64,000 nucleotides of DNA from Dinoroseobacter sp013215265 (GTDB lineage Bacteria; Pseudomonadota; Alphaproteobacteria; Rhodobacterales; Rhodobacteraceae): contig OY829366.1 of NCBI GenBank assembly GCA_963691755.1, forward strand, positions 1,054,001 through 1,118,000. The letters are read 5' to 3'. The notes below the pieces were generated by a model, which did not search any database, had not been told where the DNA came from, and saw only the letters and a program-made list of their open reading frames with translations. This document shows positions 60,074-64,000 of the stretch, piece after piece (positions within the stretch are counted from its first letter, which is position 1; each line of letters starts with the position of its first letter). A program made the translations under genes and the position numbers.

Positions 60074-60826
60074 TCACACAAGACCCAATCCTTTGAGCGC
60101 GTCGTAAAGCAGCATGAAAGACAAAAGCCCAAGTGCCACTTCGACCAAGATGAAGAACACCTGCTCGGGGAGCCAACGGCTGATTTTCGCCCCACTCCAT
60201 GCTCCTAAAAGCGCAACTGGCGCGATCCAAACCGCCAGTGAAAGGCCTGCCCAGGTTACTTGACCGGCGAGGATAAAGGCAGGGAGTTTCATCAGGTTCA
60301 CACAGGTGAAGAAAATCGTAGTCGTCCCGAGATACACCATTTTCTCAAGACGTTGCGGCAACACATAGGCTTGGTAGGGTGGGGCGCCTGCATGCGCGAC
60401 ATAGCTGGTTAGCCCGGCGAGACTGCCCCAGAACACTCCTTTTCCAACATGTGCAGGTTTGGCGAGGACGGCTTGATTTGAAAAGCGCGCACGGAGCGAA
60501 TTCGCTAGGTACCAGAAGCCTATGACTGCAAGCAGCAGTTTGAGCGCGTCTGACGAGACATAAGAGACGGCAAAGAACCCGCCAAGCACGCCGATAACTG
60601 CGCTTGGAAGCAATATCCTTAAGTTGCGTATAGAGAAGGCACGCCGGAAAAGATAAACTGCGTAAACGTCGGCCGTTAAATAGAGTGGCAGCAAAAGACC
60701 TGCTGCCATGGCTGGATCCATCATCGTCGACAATAGTGGAACGGAAAGCACCGCCACGACCGGGATACCACCTTTAGAGAGGCCGAGCAGAAACGCTGCT
60801 GTGCCTGCGGCAATCCAGAAAATCAA
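60074..60826 (-). CDS. TauE/SafE-family membrane permease
   Basis: 250 residues with about eight membrane helices; AAFLLGLSKGGIPVVAVLSVPLL and GSLAGLTSYVAHAGAPPYQAYVLP are the paired TauE/SafE motifs. Members export sulfite, sulfoacetate or related anions. It is upstream of the cobalamin riboswitch on the same strand. A link to the HpsN-like locus (sulfonate metabolism would release sulfite) is possible but speculative. The interval 60827-61014 holds no gene. Confidence 0.82.
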   Translation of the reverse strand: MIFWIAAGTAAFLLGLSKGGIPVVAVLSVPLLSTMMDPAMAAGLLLPLYLTADVYAVYLFRRAFSIRNLRILLPSAVIGVLGGFFAVSYVSSDALKLLLAVIGFWYLANSLRARFSNQAVLAKPAHVGKGVFWGSLAGLTSYVAHAGAPPYQAYVLPQRLEKMVYLGTTTIFFTCVNLMKLPAFILAGQVTWAGLSLAVWIAPVALLGAWSGAKISRWLPEQVFFILVEVALGLLSFMLLYDALKGLGLV

Positions 60827-61014
60827 AAAAAGGCTCCGTTAAAGTTATGCGTGAATTGAGCGTTCGCAGCCCGGAATCTGAATAAGTTCAGTCTGCGATA
60901 AACGCTACTAGATGACACCTCGGATAGTCTTGATCTGATTTTTCGGGTGTTGTCTGTCACGCAACTGAATTGCTCTAAGTGAGGTCCGTGCAATTTAAAT
61001 TTAGGGCGGAAAGT

Positions 61015-61914
61015 TCACTCGCGGGCAATACCGATATCATTCGTTTCCGCAGAGTCTGCCCTAAATCCGCCACGACGTTGTACCGTAAGCGCACCCCTCG
61101 CATTCCCTGCATTTAGACAATCTAATATTTTTCTGCCCACCAACCATGATGACAGGAACCCGGCATTGAAAGCATCGCCTGCACCGGTACTGTCTTTCGC
61201 GGGTAACGCTTGTGTCGGCGCGTCAAACGCACCTGCCTGCGTTAATGCGATTGAACCACTTGCACCACGTTTGATCACGGTGATTTGCGAAAAGTCATTG
61301 GGGAGTCCCAGCTTCACCAAGGCCGCGAATTCTGCTTCGTTTGGTAAAAACACGTCTACCGTTCCGCGTAGCGTGTTTAGGCATTCTGGATCAAGTTCGT
61401 CATCCCAACCGCAATCGGCAGACAGCGTCATGTCGTTTGAGCGGGCGATATCGATGATTTCGGGTCGCGCAGTAAGGCTGGCGAGCTCACCGACATGAAT
61501 ATGCCTGATGCCACGCTTCTTCAGGTCTATTGCGGAGACATCTGGGAAAGCCGGCCCGGCTCGTCGGGTCAGAAATGCCCTGTCATCGGCTGTTGCCATT
61601 GCAACCGTAATCTGTGGACCTGACGTCTCGGCCAAGGGCGCACTCAGAGATAGGTCCACGTTGGATGCTTCAAGTTCTGGGCGCATCAAGTCCGCAAATG
61701 GTGACGCGGGCAGCATAGCTGCCAGTGCCGAAGTGTGGCCAAGCTGTGCTAAATGCGCGGCTGTGATAAAGGCCCCTCCGCCAGCATGTGCGCCAAACCC
61801 GTCTGTAAAGACCTCGGTGCCGAGCGTAGGAAGACGGGGTAAGTCGGTGAAGATCAGATCGCAATATAGGCGTCCGACCGACAGAACAGCTGGTTTGGAG
61901 GATGAAACGTTCAC
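61015..61914 (-). CDS. PfkB-family carbohydrate kinase
   Basis: 299 residues. The ribokinase fold is shown by VLSVGRLYCDLIF, GAHAGGGAFITAAHLAQLG and the ATP/anion-hole motif DSTGAGDAFNAGFLSSWL. It phosphorylates a sugar, sugar acid or nucleoside with ATP. It overlaps the ABC ATPase gene upstream by 4 bp (ATGA), so its substrate is probably what that transporter imports. Confidence 0.87.
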   Translation of the reverse strand: MNVSSSKPAVLSVGRLYCDLIFTDLPRLPTLGTEVFTDGFGAHAGGGAFITAAHLAQLGHTSALAAMLPASPFADLMRPELEASNVDLSLSAPLAETSGPQITVAMATADDRAFLTRRAGPAFPDVSAIDLKKRGIRHIHVGELASLTARPEIIDIARSNDMTLSADCGWDDELDPECLNTLRGTVDVFLPNEAEFAALVKLGLPNDFSQITVIKRGASGSIALTQAGAFDAPTQALPAKDSTGAGDAFNAGFLSSWLVGRKILDCLNAGNARGALTVQRRGGFRADSAETNDIGIARE

Positions 61915-62966
61915 CGGATCGCGGCCCCACTGGCTGCATCAAAGACGTGAATATTTTCAGGTGCGGTACTCAGGTTCACTGTCGCGCCCACAGGCGGTGG
62001 TGTGCGCCCGTCAGCTTTTGCGATTACATCGCCGAAAGCCGTGCCTACATGGATAAGTGTTTCATGACCAAGGGGCTCTTGAACATTCACTGTTCCACTG
62101 ATCAAGGCTGGTCCGTCGATCGGTTCAAGATCTTCGGGCCGGATGCCAAGCGTGACTTCGTCATTCGATGAAATAGAGCGTTCAAGCGGGACCTGTGTCC
62201 CACCATTGATCCTTACGGACCCGTCCGTGGCTACCGCGGGGATCATGTTCATTGCTGGCGAGCCGATAAAGCCGGCTACGAAAGTGTTTGCGGGGGAATG
62301 GTAGACCTCGGCAGGCGTTCCGATCTGTTGAATATGGCCGTCTTTCATAATCACGATACGGTCTGCCATGGTCATCGCCTCGACCTGATCATGTGTAACG
62401 AATACAATCGTCGCCCCAACACGCTGATGCAGTTTTTTGATTTCCAGACGCATTTGCGTTCTGAGCTGAGCGTCGAGATTGGATAGTGGCTCATCAAACA
62501 AGAATACATCCGGATCGCGAACCATGGCCCGACCAATGGCGACACGTTGGCGTTGACCACCCGACAGCTGGTTGGGCTTCCTCGAAAGCAGATCCGTCAT
62601 TCCGAGAATTTCAGAGATTTCGTTGATGCGCTTGTCTTTTTCTCCTCGAGACATTTTGGAGCTTCTAAGGCCAAACCCGATGTTCTTGCGCACCGTCATG
62701 TGCGGATAGATCGCGTAGTTCTGAAACACCATCGCGATATTGCGGTCCTTTGGTTCTAGATTATTGACCACGCGACCACCAATTTCGATCGTTCCGCTTG
62801 TGGTTTCTTCAAGGCCAGCGATCAGCCGCAAGGTTGTCGATTTACCGCAACCTGATGGTCCGACAAGCACGACAAATTCTCCGGCTTCAATTTCGAGACC
62901 TATACTGTGCAGAACCTCGGTTTGACCGTAGGTTTTGACGAGGTTCTGGAGTGTAAGGTTTGACAT
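61911..62966 (-). CDS. CUT1 ABC transporter ATP-binding protein (UgpC type)
   Basis: 351 residues. Walker A GPSGCGKST, signature LSGGQRQRVAIGRAMVRDP, Walker B VFLFDEPLSNLDA, H-loop VFVTHDQVEAMT and a TOBE part with GIRPEDL. It is the third MalK-like ATPase in the window and differs from both others. Its permeases and binding protein are not in the window and probably lie beyond the right edge, upstream in transcription. Confidence 0.9.
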   Translation of the reverse strand: MSNLTLQNLVKTYGQTEVLHSIGLEIEAGEFVVLVGPSGCGKSTTLRLIAGLEETTSGTIEIGGRVVNNLEPKDRNIAMVFQNYAIYPHMTVRKNIGFGLRSSKMSRGEKDKRINEISEILGMTDLLSRKPNQLSGGQRQRVAIGRAMVRDPDVFLFDEPLSNLDAQLRTQMRLEIKKLHQRVGATIVFVTHDQVEAMTMADRIVIMKDGHIQQIGTPAEVYHSPANTFVAGFIGSPAMNMIPAVATDGSVRINGGTQVPLERSISSNDEVTLGIRPEDLEPIDGPALISGTVNVQEPLGHETLIHVGTAFGDVIAKADGRTPPPVGATVNLSTAPENIHVFDAASGAAIR

Positions 62967-62969
62967 GAT

Positions 62970-64000
62970 TTACGTCTCCAACAGGTCCTGAAAAGCACTA
63001 TCGAGTGTTTTAGCAGATTGGCTATGCCGTTCACGGCGAGTGGTCTGCCGCACGCGAAGCGCATCGAGTTGTCCGCTGTACTGTTCTAGCGCGGAAAAAA
63101 GTGCAGCGCGCGCTGGCCCACCGGGGCGGTCACGGCGTTGCACGAATGTTTTTGCGCTGACTGCTTCGCGGAATTGGCTCTCATCCAGTCTGGGCGCATG
63201 TTTGGTAGCAGTCTCGAAAGCAATCTCGAAGTCTTTGAACCCTTCTGCCAGCCCCTGTTCCTTGGCGATCACCGTCTTGGCGACGGCAGCTGCAATCTCG
63301 TGGGACTGCCGAAAACTAAGCCCCTCTTCGCGAACGAGCGTGTCAGCAAGTTCCGTGATGGTGATGCAGGCAGCGTCGGTGGTGCGTGCAACCCGGTCTG
63401 CGTTGATGCGGCAAGCGGGTACAAGCGCAGTCAACAGGCGCAAAACGCGACTACCGGATTCAAACGCGGCATATCCTGCTTGTTGCACTTCACCTTCGCT
63501 GTCGTTCATGTCCGTGAATGGTGTATTGTGCATCGTCCCGACAACCATATCGCAACGCCCAGCCGTCACACTGGCCAAATGTCGTAGGTGTTCAATGGGA
63601 ACTGGATTGCGTTTCTGGGGCATTATGGAGCTGATTTGCACCATACTGTTGGGCACGTAGATCTGTCTGACCTCGAACGCGGACCAAAACTGCAGATCCT
63701 GCACAAGACGTCCAAGATGGATGAACACCAGCTTGATCGCAGAATAGAGCCCGGTGACGTAGTCCACCGATGCGATGCACCCGTAAGAATTAAGGAGCGG
63801 CTCCTCAAAGCCGAGAAGATCAGCGATCAATCTGCGGTCAATTGGAAAGCCTGACGTGGTGATGGCCGCAGCCCCCATAGGGCAGTGTTCAAGCCCATTT
63901 GCTGCAGCATCGAGGCGTTCTGCATCGCGCAAGATCACTTCGATAATAGCCGCAAGGTAATGCCCAAAGGTGGTGGGTTGTGCGGGTTGGCCATGGGTGT
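62970..64000 (-). CDS. Argininosuccinate-lyase/fumarase-superfamily protein (5' end outside the window)
   Basis: At least 343 residues; the frame is open to the right edge, where THGQPAQPTTFGHYL-like residues (the His-containing C1 region) are read. The signature loop SSIMPQKRNPVPIEHLR is complete. The superfamily catalyses beta-eliminations that release fumarate (argininosuccinate lyase, adenylosuccinate lyase) or cycloisomerisation. Within a sugar-type ABC and PfkB operon it is more likely a catabolic lyase than arginine biosynthesis; some operons use ArgH-like lyases for opine- or aspartyl-type substrates. This function is uncertain. Confidence 0.8.
   Translation of the reverse strand, partial: THGQPAQPTTFGHYLAAIIEVILRDAERLDAAANGLEHCPMGAAAITTSGFPIDRRLIADLLGFEEPLLNSYGCIASVDYVTGLYSAIKLVFIHLGRLVQDLQFWSAFEVRQIYVPNSMVQISSIMPQKRNPVPIEHLRHLASVTAGRCDMVVGTMHNTPFTDMNDSEGEVQQAGYAAFESGSRVLRLLTALVPACRINADRVARTTDAACITITELADTLVREEGLSFRQSHEIAAAVAKTVIAKEQGLAEGFKDFEIAFETATKHAPRLDESQFREAVSAKTFVQRRDRPGGPARAALFSALEQYSGQLDALRVRQTTRRERHSQSAKTLDSAFQDLLET

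Overview
The window looks like chromosome from a marine alphaproteobacterium of the order Rhodobacterales (Roseobacter group). The basis is a secreted Hint-domain protein, NasTS-controlled nitrate assimilation, a GltR/GltS-type two-component system next to a glucose ABC operon, a LuxI-type autoinducer synthase, a cobalamin-riboswitch B12 uptake operon, and several CUT1 sugar ABC systems. No rRNA, tRNA or CRISPR array was recognised.

Layout. 1-1600: 3' part of a Hint-domain gene and a heavily decayed IS6-family transposase. 1780-4210: small membrane proteins around a TetR regulator, with three copies of one palindromic operator. 4530-7520: copper efflux (copA, cueR) behind a MerR-type promoter with a 19-bp spacer. 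7660-14240: sensor kinase and response regulator (gltS/gltR-like) divergent from the sugar ABC operon gtsABCD. 14750-26860: nasT-nasS, an ANTAR-type leader with terminator, then nrtA-nrtB-nrtCD-nirB-nirD-nasA for nitrate uptake and reduction to ammonium. The last gene of this operon is cut off at an IS3-family element (about 26830-28305). Beyond the IS the sequence resumes inside a glycerol ABC ATPase (glpS), so the two flanks do not belong together.

30500-37720: an orphan luxI with a small downstream gene, then a minus-strand operon of globin, FIST-domain protein (NosP family, frameshifted), a hybrid histidine kinase with a LOV-like PAS domain, and a LuxR-type response regulator. It resembles a NosP/NahK nitric-oxide signalling unit with an added globin. 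38560-40640: a membrane protein and an alpha/beta hydrolase.

40700-55460: the most unusual region, an apparently uncharacterised catabolic locus. It holds a CUT1 ABC transporter, a LacI regulator, a histidinol-dehydrogenase-like enzyme (HpsN family), a bicupin, a MetE-C-like zinc methyltransferase homologue, a COG3618 amidohydrolase/lactonase and five related SnoaL/NTF2-like proteins. Two near-identical LacI-type palindromes lie in the divergent promoter between the ABC operon and the fifth NTF2-like gene. The genes probably form one pathway for import and breakdown of a small polar, sugar-like compound; the substrate cannot be read from the sequence.

55510-64000: an NAD-dependent epimerase/dehydrogenase, the B12 uptake operon (DUF1636, ATPase, binding protein, permease) behind a cobalamin riboswitch, a TauE/SafE permease, and the downstream end of another sugar-type operon (PfkB kinase, ABC ATPase, argininosuccinate-lyase-family protein running off the window).
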